NCBI GenBank assembly: GCA_963921825.1 | Contig: OY997591.1 | Span: 16,549,515 to 16,613,514, forward strand | Source: Erodium maritimum | Taxonomy: Eukaryota; Streptophyta; Magnoliopsida; Geraniales; Geraniaceae | Direction of reading: 5' to 3' | Length of the DNA stretch: 64,000 bases | Shown: positions 36,050 to 46,437 of the stretch, piece after piece | How the letters are laid out: every line of letters begins with the position of its first letter | Position numbering within the stretch: position 1 is the first letter of the stretch | Notes under the pieces: generated by a model | Databases searched by the model: none | The model's input: the letters and a program-made list of their open reading frames with translations, nothing else | What the model was told of the DNA's origin: nothing | Program-made: the position numbers and the translations under genes

Positions 36050-39000
36050 TGTCACGCCCCAATTTCAGTAAACCGAACTCGGAACGCGAACATTTAAAAT
36101 AATAAAATACTTTGAAACCTTTTCCATTAAATCACTTTAAAAGTACCATTTGTTCAACAAAATAATTACAGTTCAAAACACGTCCCAACAAGTGGACAAA
36201 AGTACAAAGTATCCGTCACTAGACTCAAAAGAAAAAAAACCGGACTCCGCTCCTAGCTCCACAAGCTTCGAGAGCTCACTTAGTCCGTCCCACGATCAGT
36301 ACCTGTAGGAAAAGCAGCTAGGGGTGAGCGTTCGCTGACCACCATGGATAACAGACTGACTACGGCATAATTAGCAGACAATGCCGGTAACACCAATAAT
36401 AAAGTCAACACCGGGGGACACTGTCCCCAACCCAAGGACTCTGACTGATCATACACCCACAGTTACCTTCCTTGACCAAATCAACACCTTGACTCGTAAA
36501 GTAGACCCGACACAACGATCACGACCTCTCCCAAGGGCTCGAAAGAAACGACGCAACACCAAACAAGATCACAAAGGATCACACACCTAACAAGATCACA
36601 ACGGATCGCACACCAAACAAGATCACAAAGGATCGCAAACCAGCTTCTCAGTAACTTCCCTCACTCAGGTCCAAGATCGACCTATCGCAATTCCTCGACA
36701 CTAAGTCGGATCAGACTGTCGACCTTTGCAGTTCATCGACACTAAGTCGGATCAGGCTGTCGACCTATCACACTCACAACCACCGAACCACACACACGCG
36801 GCCAGGACCCCTTTACTGACGGGCGGGCCCCCTACCCCGTCTGAACGAGCAGACGCGTGTGATCGAGGACCCCCGTTTAATGAAGCGGGCCCACAACCTC
36901 AGGTAACCACAATCACAATCACAAACACAGTTCAACAGACAACAACAACACAAGTTCAGCACTCCACAGGCACTCATGGCCACCCAAGACACCAACCCTA
37001 AAACACAGACTCAACAGCCCCACAGGCACTCACGGCCTCCCAAGATACACCAACAGTGACTCACGGGTCAACGACCCCACGGGCACTCGCGGCCACTCAA
37101 AACCACCAATAGTCAAGACTCGGGTTCAACAACCCCACGGCACTCACTGCCACTCAAGACACACCAACGGTCAAGACTCGGGTTCAACAACCCCACGGCA
37201 CTCACTGCCACTCAAGACATCAATAGTAAGACACGGGCTCTCATGGCCACCCAAGACACCAACAATTACATAACGCACAACAACCTCCGGCATACTCGAT
37301 GCCTCCAACAATCCTAAGATCACTAGTTTCACAACCAACCTCCGGGCATGGTCATATGCCTCTAGTTTCACAATCACAAACACAGTTCAACAGACAACAA
37401 CAACACAAGTTCAGCACTCCACATGCACTCATGGCCACCCAAGACACCAACCCTAAAACACAGACTCAACAGCCCCACAGGCACTCACGGCCTCCCAAGA
37501 TACACTAACAGTGACTCACGGGTCAACGAACCCACGGGCACTCGCGGCCACTCAAAACCACCAATAGGCAAGACTCGGGTTCAACAACCCCACGACACTC
37601 ACTGCCACTCAAGACACACCAACGGTCAAGACTCGGGTTCAACAACCCCACGACACTCACTGCCACTCAAGACATCAACAGTAAGACACGAGCTCTCATG
37701 GCCACCCAAAACACCAACAATTAAATACGGGCTCTCATGGCCACCGAAACTCAACAATTAAATACGGGCTCTCATGGCCACCTAAGACACCAACAATTAA
37801 ATAACGCACAACAACCTCCGGCATACTCGATGCCTCCAACAGTCCTAAGATCACTAGTTTCACAACCAACCTCCGGGCATGGTCATATGCCTCCAGTAAT
37901 TCTAACAACGCTAAGTTCTCTACTCCTACGACACTACTAAGTGTCACATGCATTTCCGATATTCGCTACGTTCCCGTATCATGCATTTCTAATATTCGAG
38001 TAAACCTATTCAACCCACGACACCCCGGTGTCACATGCAAATTCTACTGTTAACTTTCCCTAGTCAGGGCCGAGATCCGGCTACTTTTCCCTACCTCTAC
38101 TGAAGAGCAACCGCTATGTTTCCTAGCTGCTGACGTTCTGGCTCGCTACCTCCGGGCTTCACCTCGATCAAAGCCGGACGCTAAAGATAACACGAAAGCC
38201 ATAATTAGAGTCGGTTCCCAGGTTAATTTAAAGGTCACGGTTTATCCAGTTTAAAACCGACAGTTGTCCTTTAAACTCGAGCGGGATAAAAGCGGGGTCA
38301 CTGTAAATCGGGTTTGAGTACCCGAGCACCGAAACCGGTGCATGTTTCCGAGGCACGGTCCCAATGCACGAATCCCGAGGTCCGATTCAGCGGTCCGCTT
38401 TTGTTCCTTTCTAAACCCAATAAAAAACCAATTTTAACTCAAAACCGTCTTTGAAACTCCTTTGCTTTATTTAATTCCGACTTTGATTTTAAAACAAAAC
38501 GATTCCCTTCTGCTCTTTTCCAACTCGAGATTTTGGTCCAAAACCCTTCTAAAGCCGATATGATTTTGTTTTCCCCTTTTCAATTTAACTTAACTCAAGT
38601 TTCATTTTAACGACCGACTTTCGTTTTTAAAACCCATTTAATTTAACCCGATCTAGTTTTATCAATTTTCTTAAGAACTCAAAACTGATTTTCCCTTTTT
38701 CCCCTTTTACAATTTTTTTTCGTTTCAACCAAAATTCCTTTTCAATTTCTGTTAGTCTTACAACTTAAACACTTCAGATTCAAACAGATTCGAATGGAAG
38801 TCGGTTTAAACCGAGACCATATCCAGTTTTAAAACAATTTCTTTTCTCATTTGAACAGATCTAATTCGTTTTTTTATTTCTTTCCCTTTTTAATCGATAT
38901 TTATTTTCATTAGATTTACTTCAACAAAACGGTGCCCTAGTTGTCCAGATCCAGGTAGAAACACGGAGTAAAACTGATCAGGTTCAAATAAATACGGGAC

Positions 39001-39900
39001 ATAATATAGAAGGGAAAGACGTTAAGGAACGAAACCGGCCACCGGCGAAGCCATCGCCGGCGACCAAACTCCGTGGGCGAGGTTTCTCACCGTAGGAAAA
39101 TAGAGGACGGTGGCGGGCGGGTTGAGCACGGCGGAGGTTCGCCTCGGATCCGGACGGCTCGGTCCCGTCCCGGATCTGACGAGCTCGCCGGCGACGGCGG
39201 GAGCTCGGGTTAGAGGAAGGCGGGGCCGGATCTGAGAGGGGGAACTGCGATGGAGAACGACAGCCAGCGGTGCTGGCTCGCTCGGCCGCGCGCGGTGGAT
39301 GGGTTTCGGACGGAGAGGAGAAGAGACTGGTCGGAGAGTCTCAGGGGCGTGAACGCCGGCGACGGCTCGGGTGAGGTCGGACTGAACGGCGATGAAACGG
39401 GAGAGAGAGAGGTCGCGTGCGGTGGTGCCGGATGAGGAGGTCGGACGTGGTGGCTGGACGGAGAGGGAAGGGAGACGGCTCGGTGGCGTGGTCGTGGATC
39501 GGACGGAGGAGAAGAAGCGGACGGTGAGGGAGACTGGACGGAGGTGAGGGAAGGGAAAGGGCCGGAGCTGGTGCGTTGGCCGGAGATGGAGGCGGGAGAT
39601 CGGAGCTGGCGTGGTCGGGATCGAAGAGCCGAGAGTGAGGAAGGAGATCTGGGGTGAGGGCTGCGCAGGAACAAAGAGGGGAAGGGTCGATTTAGGGTTT
39701 CAGAGGAGGAAAAAGAGGGTTAAATACCCTGGCCTGTTGGGCCTTAGGCAGTTTGCGGCCCAAGACGGCTGGGCTGGGCTGGGCCTGCGCGCCTGGCCTG
39801 GTCCAGACCTGTTTTTATTTTTTTTACTTGTTTCAAAAACCTACCCTAAGGTTTTCAAGTTGCAATTTAAAACCCTATTGAAAGCGAAGCGGGTTTTACA
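36050..39900 (-). mobile_element. Solo LTR (Tekay-like), 3.85 kb, inserted between Athila gag and pol
   Basis: It starts TGTCACGCCCC and ends GGGTTTTACA, so on the - strand it runs TGTAAAACCC to GGGGCGTGACA, with TG...CA ends. TTCC flanks both sides (36046-36049, 39901-39904). Removing it rejoins the Athila gag-pol coding in frame. It has no coding domain and no repeat of its own ends, so it is a solo LTR. Its text is related to the Tekay-type LTR at 55063-57666 (shared CTGGCTCGCT...CCTCC and GTGAGC.TTCGCT motifs). The GC-rich right part (39000-39720) resembles a transcribed leader on the - strand. Confidence 0.8.
36921..37905. repeat. Tandem duplication and minisatellite inside the solo LTR
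   Basis: A block starting with ACAAACACAGTTCAACAGAC at 36921 is repeated from 37377, about 456 bp later. Each copy contains smaller units of about 60 bp around GGTTCAACAACCCCACG and CACTCACTGCCACTCAAG. The second copy has at least one extra unit. Confidence 0.8.
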
Positions 39901-41411
39901 TTCCTCTCGGTGTCACTAGGTAGGGATCCTGGAGGTCTATAGTTTGCTGCTGTGGCAACCTGTCCTAGCTGAGTATTTACTGATTTATAGTTGTTATCTG
40001 CTTCAGCTTGTTTCCTAAGCAGCTCCCTTATCTGCTGATCTTTTTCCTCTAACCGCTTATGTATTTTCCTATTCTCCTCATCCTGTATCCTATTCTTCTC
40101 CTCATGTATCCTATTCTTCTCCTCATGTATTTGCAATATTTTTAAAATTAAAGAAGTCGGGTCAGAAGAAGGTTGTTGGTTACCTGAATTTTGCTGAGGT
40201 TGAGGATTTCTCTGCTGGTTGCCTTGATTTTGAGGTCTCTGATTGAATCCGGGAGGTGTTGGATTTTGGCTTCTTTGATTCTGATCTCCTCCCCATTTGA
40301 GCTCAGGGCGATCTTTCCAACCCTCATTATAAGTATTTGAATAAGGGTCGTACTTCCTCCCTAGGTTGCCATTATGATTCACCCAGTTAGCCTCCTCGTA
40401 GTCCATTGGATTAGGCTGTGGTGGTTGTCCCTGCATGCCTGCCATCATCAACTTCATTTCTTTTAATTGCTCTATGACTTGATTTATTTCTGCTACTAAG
40501 TTGACTAAATTGACTGTAGACCCTCCAGGTGCTCTTTCAGAATGCCAAGCATCATTGGCCATTATATTATCTAGAATCTCTTGGCACTCCTGCAGAGTGT
40601 GTTTGGTGAACGAACCACCAGATGCAGCGTTTAGCTCTGCTTGACTTGGTCTGTTTAACCCTTGGTAGAATGTCTGCAGCTGCAACCACAACTCTTGTCC
40701 ATGGTGGGGACACTTCCTCATGAGTCCTTGATATCGCGCCCAAGCTTCTGCTAGTGATTCAAAGTTCGATTGAGCAAAATTTTGGATCTTGGCTCTGAGT
40801 TCCTTAGTCTTCCTTGGCGAGTAAAATCTAGCTAGAAACTTCTGTGATAGATCAGCCCATGTTGTAAGTGCGTGGTTAGGTAGGCTTGAAATCCAGTCAG
40901 CTGCCTCATCCCTTAAAGTAAACTTGAAGACCCGCAATTTAATTGCTTCGTCTGACACTCCATTGTACCTGAAAGTAGCACAAATCTCATTAAATTTAGT
41001 CAAATGTGCACCAGGATCGGGATCCGTGTTTGGATTCCCGCTAAATGTATTTTGTATAAGTAATTGGATGATAGAGGTTTTAATCTCGAATTGGTGAGCT
41101 TCCACTGGTGGTAGGAGAATGCTCTGATGTAGGTTATTGGTATGAGGTGTTCCATAATCACAGAGATATCTTGGTGGCTCTGCGACAGACATAGGTTCCT
41201 CTTGTTGATTTTTTTGGACCACCTGGTTATTCTGCTGTCCACCTCCTGCATTCTGCCTAATGGCATCAGTGCCCACATTTTCCATTGTGTCTGAATTGAC
41301 ACTTCCCTCACCAAGTTTCTTCTTTAAAGCTCTTATCTTCAATTGTCCTGCTTCTCGTAAATCTGTATCACTAAGCAAATCACTTGGAGTGGATTTAGAT
41401 CTTGTGAGCAT
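39901..41411 (-). CDS. Athila gag, C-terminus cut by the solo LTR
   Basis: The ATG at 41411, about 95 nt after the 5' LTR, starts MLTRSKSTPSDLL. The frame is open to the solo LTR and reads about 11 codons into it before stopping (39867). Residues about 130-280 form the retrotransposon gag core (DPDPGAHLTKFNEICATF, DEAADWISSLPNHALTTW, FLARFYSPRKTKEL, WLQLQTFYQGL). The C-terminal half is Asn/Gln/Pro-rich with a charged repeat (RIHEEKNRIHEEKNRIQ, about 435-455), probably coiled coil. In intact relatives the frame runs on into protease. This is the best-preserved frame of the element besides the extra ORF. Confidence 0.88.
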
Positions 41412-41483
41412 AAATTAAAACGAAAAAATTAAAAAGTGAAATAGTCGAAACACAACTTTTATAGAAAGGGTTGGCTCAATTTC

Positions 41484-41501
41484 TCCCCGACAACGACGCC
41501 A
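41484..41501 (-). other. Athila primer binding site (tRNA-Asp type)
   Basis: On the - strand TGGCGTCGTTGTCGGGGA follows the 5' LTR after a 5-base gap. It differs at two positions from the usual plant tRNA-Asp complement TGGCGCCGTTGCCGGGGA. Confidence 0.7.
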
Positions 41502-41506
41502 TTAAC

Positions 41507-42866
41507 TTGACGCCCTGCGTTTTTAACACAGAAAAGGACACGGCAAGCGTACCGGTCGTCAAGTAGTATTTCAGGATTTTTAGTTCCGAGTTATCGAACC
41601 CAAAGGAGCACGAGTCAAGCACGTTCTATCTCAAAGTTGTTGTCAAGCTATCTCGATTAAAATATGGTTTTGTTTTAAAGCATAAAAAGTAAATAGTAAA
41701 TGAAATGACAGTGAACAAGTACTCGCAAAGCTTAGAAGAGTTTTAATTCAGAGAAAAACTAATCTAAGGTTGTGGGTTCATAGAGACCGTTTCCAATGCA
41801 TTTAAATGACGATGAACATTGTGCAGTTGTTCTGATTTTAGGGGCAACGAATTATCTCTCAAACTAGTCCTAACTCCTCACGTTGTTTCGGACCCTAATG
41901 GAATCTAACCACCCAGCTCTCACGCATCAGGATGTAGGGAGACCCAAAGCATTACGTTCTTTGATAATTTCTAACTTTCGGTTTGAACCCTATGGTTATT
42001 GCAATCGTGTTAACCTAGCTATCACTAGTCTAGATTTAAACCCAATTCGTATAAGATTTCTGACCTAATTGCAACCCACCTCTCACGAGTGTCAAATTGC
42101 AATTCCCATCTTCTATTAGGCCTACCCGGGAGATAGAGCATTAAGCTTAAATCAAATAAAAACCCTAAATCAAATCATTCTACACAATCCTCATTCATAC
42201 AATCAACACATTGGAAAACAAATCTCTAATCCCCCATAACCCTAGATTATGGGGTTTTAGTTACTCATGAGCAAGGAAGAAGAAAACACCATTGATGAAC
42301 ATAGACAAAGCTTCATAATTGAACAAAGTAGAGAAATACAATACCCGATATTTGATTACAATGATGTTCTTCAAGTAGAAATCCTCTCCTCAAGCTTGCT
42401 CTCAACTCTCCTCTCTTCTTAGCTCTAAAAAATACAAGATAGATATATTGGAGGGGCTAATTTTAGGGTTTAAAAGGGTAAAAGTCGATTCTGAAGCGAG
42501 TTTGGGAAACAGGTCTGCGCGCGTGTCACGGCTCCGTGATGGCCACCGTCACGGCCACCATCACGGATCCGTGACAGAGCAGAGAGTTCTGGCGAATTTG
42601 TGTCTTCGTCACGGATCCGTGATCCTACCCGTGACGGGTTCTGTCACGGATCCGTGATGGATGTCCTCCACCTGCTCCTTGAGTCAACAACTTCGAATTT
42701 GTCCCCTTTGTGACGTGTTTTTGCTCGTATTCCACGCTATAACCTGTGAACCATGAGAAGTGCTGGAAACGAGTAAAATACAAGAGAATGAGACAATAAT
42801 GGGCTAAAATCAACGATAAAATCCCTCTAAATGTGGCATTTTTAATGCCAAGATGCGTCCGCATCA
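41507..42866 (-). repeat. Athila 5' LTR (1360 bp)
   Basis: Partner of 26112-27471, with roughly 30 differences counted by eye. It carries the same CACGG palindrome array at 42525-42660. Confidence 0.92.
42525..42660. repeat. CACGG palindrome array in Athila 5' LTR
   Basis: Same array as in the partner LTR, differing in a few bases. Confidence 0.8.
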
Positions 42867-42874
42867 ACAACATA

Positions 42875-43146
42875 CTCGTCAAAGTCGTCCCCCAAAAGAA
42901 TTCGAGATAGATGAAAAGGATAAGGATGCTTCCAAACAACCACACATACATAATTATATGAAATTATATCGATGTGTTTTTATCAATAGATTGGGGTAAT
43001 CAATCTCAAAAGTCCTGAGATGATCCTGTTACATTTAGAGGTCACATTTTGCACACCAAACCAAACAGTTTATTTCATTCAATTCAAATCCACAACATGA
43101 GAAGAAGAAAAATAAATAAACGATATTGTTACGGTAGTAGAGTGAG
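42875..43146 (-). other. EF-hand gene 3' flank and end of the retrotransposon block
   Basis: The host sequence that continued from 20344 before the insertions resumes here. It is AT-rich with no coding potential seen and probably includes the 3' UTR of the EF-hand gene. Confidence 0.5.
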
Positions 43147-43536
43147 CTAATTACTACAAGCTTTGTTGCACTCTCTTTGGACAGCCTTCATAAGGAAGCT
43201 GTCGTATTCGAGCACCATCTGAACCGGCAAGAAGCCCAAGCCGGTGGCCATGGCCAGCATAATCTGCTTGGTCTCGGCCTTGAACTCCTCTAAGTCCACC
43301 GACCCATTGGAGTCGTGATCGAACTGCAAGAACAGAGACGCATACACACGATCCACCTCATCATGGTCCTCCAACACCCTCAGGCTCTTGAGCTCCTCCA
43401 GCATCTCCCCGTAGGACAGAAGCCCGTCATGGTCCGAGTCTAGCCGACCGAACCGCTCCAACACGGACCCGCCGAACGCTTCTTCGTCTTCTACGAAGCT
43501 CAATATGGTGCCTCCATCAACCACCTCCACGCTCAT
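43147..43536 (-). CDS. EF-hand calcium-binding protein, 129 aa, intronless
   Basis: Two canonical EF-hand loops are visible. Residues 33-44 start D-S-D-H-D-G and end in Glu; residues 73-84 start D-H-D-S-N-G and end in Glu. All Ca2+ ligand positions (1, 3, 5, 12) are acidic or suitable. The protein is short, with no signal peptide or membrane helix, so a cytosolic Ca2+ sensor or buffer is the likely role. The C-terminal tail (GLGFLPVQMVLEYDSFLMKAVQ) could be a partner-binding helix. The ATG at 43536 is the first in frame and is preceded at 70 bp by a TATA motif. It is convergent with TAF6 and, unlike its surroundings, undisturbed and GC-richer. The exact orthologue is not identified. Confidence 0.88.
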   Translation of the reverse strand: MSVEVVDGGTILSFVEDEEAFGGSVLERFGRLDSDHDGLLSYGEMLEELKSLRVLEDHDEVDRVYASLFLQFDHDSNGSVDLEEFKAETKQIMLAMATGLGFLPVQMVLEYDSFLMKAVQRECNKACSN

Positions 43537-43603
43537 TTTGAATTTGTGTAAGCTCTAATGGACAATGGGTTCCAGTTGTGACAAAATAAGGTTGATGTCT
43601 GGG

Positions 43604-43613
43604 TTATTTATAG
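43604..43613 (-). promoter_or_regulatory. TATA box of the EF-hand gene
   Basis: On the - strand CTATAAATAA lies about 70 bp upstream of the ATG, a normal distance for a short leader. Confidence 0.65.
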
Positions 43614-44362
43614 TTGAGTAATGGGTTCACTTTAGAATACAAGAACAATGGGCGTCTTTTAAAATCAGAACAAGTTTGACTCAAAATATTGCGTGTGGAA
43701 GGTTCACGTGTTATTACAGGACGCCTCCTGTTTTCACGCGTCTCGGTGTCGTTCTCTTTCCGAAGAGTCAAGACTCAAGACCCGATCAATATTGTTTGTG
43801 AGTCCCATATGGTTACATACCTTATAAAGCAAGTATACTGGAGCACCTATTCATAAGTTTGAATTTGACAGCCCGTATGTATGCTGTCAAATTCAGTGGT
43901 TTTGTATCTTATGATTACAGTTTCATAAAGAGAAAAGTTCACCTAACTATTCATCGTTGAACAAAAACAAACTCGTTCCACTCTCAAGATTAAATACACT
44001 TCCAAGCGAAACCATGGAGAGTTACAAATCAGTCGAAGCAGTGTAACCCTGAAATGTTCGAAACAGTCGGTCACATGGGATCTCAAAATTCCGATCCGCA
44101 AATCACAGAATAGATTTAGGTTTATTTTCCTTTTATATATATAGGATAGGTATCAAATACAACAAAAAATACAGTCGGCCCTGCATAAGATCTTGACTTT
44201 AAGTTTTAGGATTCACAGTCCGCCTGGTATACTAAAGATTCTTCATTAAGAAATGACACTAGTTGAATTCACGTATCTGAGATACACCATGAATGACATG
44301 AAAGCAAGTCCGGTTCACCAGATTGTCTGTCTTAGATTCAATCATATAGGTCACAAATAGGA
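43614..44362. other. Intergenic, EF-hand gene promoter region
   Basis: AT-rich with no gene recognised. ATATATATAGG occurs near 44140. An ACGCGTCTC-like element lies near 43736, but I cannot assign a function. Confidence 0.4.
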
Positions 44363-44680
44363 TCACGAAATTACGTTTGAAGTCATCACCCCCTCCACCA
44401 AGGTCAAAATCTTATCCTTTAGAACTGTGGTAGCGATGTTACGATTCAACTTCTTCTCATGTGAACTGAATTGACTGAGCCATGCGTCAAGCTCAACAGT
44501 CCTATTGGCCCCATACACATCGAAACTTATCACTTCCCTTGGTTCCCTTAGAATACCAAGAGTGTCGTACACTTCTACTTTAGTTATGTGCACATGCTCC
44601 ATATGCAATTCAAGCGACATGCTGACACAATTAAAATTAGACACCAAGTAGTACCTAAGACAAAGCGGGAGTTTCTTCAT
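44363..44680 (-). CDS. Hypothetical 105-aa frame, doubtful
   Basis: An open - strand frame of 105 codons with protein-like composition, for example EVYDTLGILREPREVISFDV. I do not recognise a family and see no promoter or splice context. It could be an exon remnant of a decayed gene or a chance frame. Confidence 0.25.
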   Translation of the reverse strand: MKKLPLCLRYYLVSNFNCVSMSLELHMEHVHITKVEVYDTLGILREPREVISFDVYGANRTVELDAWLSQFSSHEKKLNRNIATTVLKDKILTLVEGVMTSNVIS

Positions 44681-44881
44681 CTACAACTCCAGGATGTACC
44701 CCGAGCCAATCTCCCCAACTTCATTTTTTTGTACATCATTGGAGTTGAAACGAAGCGTGACAAAGTAAATTAGTAAAGTTGGTAGAAAAAAGTGACACAT
44801 TTTCTGAGTGCGACACGTGACACGTTGTGGGAGAGTTCGCATGTTCACATTTTACCAAGAGTTTTCACCTGAGTGTGTCCC

Positions 44882-45169
44882 TCAGGTACGAACCAGGTTT
44901 TATGGTGCGAACTTACGAACTCTCGAATATAATACATACGATTTTAGGAAATAACATTCCAGTTTTAAGGTGGATATTCTCAAACAAAAAAAAATTCAAA
45001 CTATGAACGCTATTTTGGCAAACTATATTATTTCAAATTAAAATGTTATACTCTCAAATTATTTTTTCCTCAAACTATAATGTTTTTTTTTTCCAAAGCA
45101 TATTCGTAATTTTCTCAAGATACATTTAGGGTTCATAAATTCGCACCCTAAAAAGTGGTTCGCACCTGA
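44882..45169. mobile_element. MITE-like foldback element, 288 bp
   Basis: The ends are inverted over about 40 bp: TCAGGTACGAACCAGG at the left, GGTTCGCACCTGA at the right, with further pairing of GGTGCGAACTTACGAAC. The middle is AT-rich. No certain target duplication was found. Confidence 0.55.
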
Positions 45170-45185
45170 TTATGTGTATATATAA

Positions 45186-45692
45186 GGTTAATTTCATCTT
45201 ACTACCTTAAATATTCTTGATTTTTATCTTACTACACTAATTAATTTTTGTGGCACCTCACTACCCTAGAATGCATCTTTTTTTTTCACTTTCATACCCG
45301 CCATCAATTTTTCATTCATTTTTGGACGAAAAATGGTCATGTGCGAAGCACATGACTCTACTTTTTTCTAAAAATACATAAACTACCATTTACCTCCCTC
45401 TCTTACCCACTTCATTTTCATTAAAACCCTAAATAACCCGATATCAGAAAAGGGTTTTTTAGGGTTTTAATAAAAATGAAGTGGGTAAGAGAGAGAGGTA
45501 AAGGGTAGTTAATGTATTTTTTTAGAAAAAATAGGGTCACATGATCATTTTCTGACCAAAAATGGATGGAAAATTGACGGGGGTGTGAAAGTGAAAAAAA
45601 AAAATTCTAAGGTAGTGAAGTGACACAAAAAAATAATTAGGGTAGTGAGATGAAAATCATTTTTTTTTTAAATAGTGAGATGAAATTCACCC
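45186..45692. mobile_element. Near-perfect hairpin MITE, 507 bp
   Basis: The whole element folds on itself. The left end GGTTAATTTCATCTTACTACC pairs with the right end AGTGAGATGAAATTCACCC. The inner CTTACCCACTTCATTTTCATT pairs with AATGAAGTGGGTAAG, up to a small loop around GATATCAG near 45443. The flanking TATATA sequence is too simple to define a target duplication. The left arm has an additional small palindrome (GTCATGTGCGAAGCACATGAC, 45334-45354) missing from the right arm. Confidence 0.75.
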
Positions 45693-45801
45693 ATATATAT
45701 TTCTTTCATTAGAGAAATGTATAGATGCAAAAACATTTTTTTAAAAAAACATTTTATAAACCCCGATGAATCAAAGAATATAATAATGTTGAAATCCCAA
45801 C

Positions 45802-45828
45802 TATATATATATATATATATATATATAT
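45802..45828. repeat. (TA)n microsatellite
   Basis: Thirteen or so uninterrupted TA units. Confidence 0.95.
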
Positions 45829-46430
45829 CCAAACACGAGAAAAAAATGGAATTGGAATATTTTAGGTGTATGTTTGTAGGGTTAATGCCATAGATGAAGA
45901 AAAGATTCCCAATTACCTACTCTCCTTAATTTGGGTGAATTTGTGTCCTTAGTTGGAAGGGCCATGGCATTTTCACTTTGGATTAGGTCAATCTCCTCAA
46001 TTGGGCCCCACTCATACCTCGCCGATCAAACTTGTCATTTTTGGCTCTTATTTCAATTCTTATTTGTTTGAGAATCAATGTCTATGACTTTGGATTTTAC
46101 CTCGACCAACAACAACATTACAAGTCTCCATGTCGTCAAGCACGAACGAGGAATTTACCCCAAAAGTCAATTTCAGTTTTCAGCTACCAATAATTTCTTT
46201 TTGACAGGAAAACGATTAAGTATTATAACTATAAAATATGATTCAGTATTATAACTATAAAATATGATGAAAGAGAAAAATCATTCAATACTATAAGCAA
46301 AAATATTGAAAGACTAACACAAACATCATGAAATTGAAATACAAAAAGAACTAGTTCAAGATATCGAACCGCTTACTGAGACGTTCATAAAGAGGTGCTG
46401 CGATAGCGTCTATCTATACCGATACAACAA
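45829..46430. other. Intergenic, no gene seen
   Basis: AT-rich. AGTATTATAACTATAAAATATGA is present twice in tandem at about 46213-46268. No coding or transposon structure was recognised. Confidence 0.5.
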
Positions 46431-46437
46431 GACTGGA

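Larger units (their letters stand above)
26112..42866 (-). mobile_element. Athila-type Ty3/Gypsy retrotransposon with env-position ORF, split by a solo LTR
   Basis: LTRs of 1360 bp lie at 26112-27471 and 41507-42866. The target duplication ACAAC is at 26107-26111 and 42867-42871. The element reads on the - strand: 5' LTR, Asp-type primer site, gag, protease-RT-RNase H-integrase, a long noncoding stretch, an Athila-type extra ORF, a 2.3-kb noncoding region, polypurine tract and 3' LTR. Without the 3.85-kb insertion it is about 12.9 kb, in the size range of Athila elements. LTR divergence is about 2% by eye, younger than the Reina-like element it entered. Stops and frame changes in pol, and a changed integrase catalytic residue, make it inactive. 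Confidence 0.92.

Noticed and set aside
36921-37905. Repeats resembling a CRISPR-like array
   Set aside because: The repeats are nested tandem copies with related rather than unique spacers, inside a plant LTR.
39210-39674. Open frame of 154 codons, - strand, Ser/Pro/Arg-rich
   Set aside because: It lies in the GC-rich leader part of the solo LTR, is low in complexity, overlaps open frames on the other strand and has no domain.
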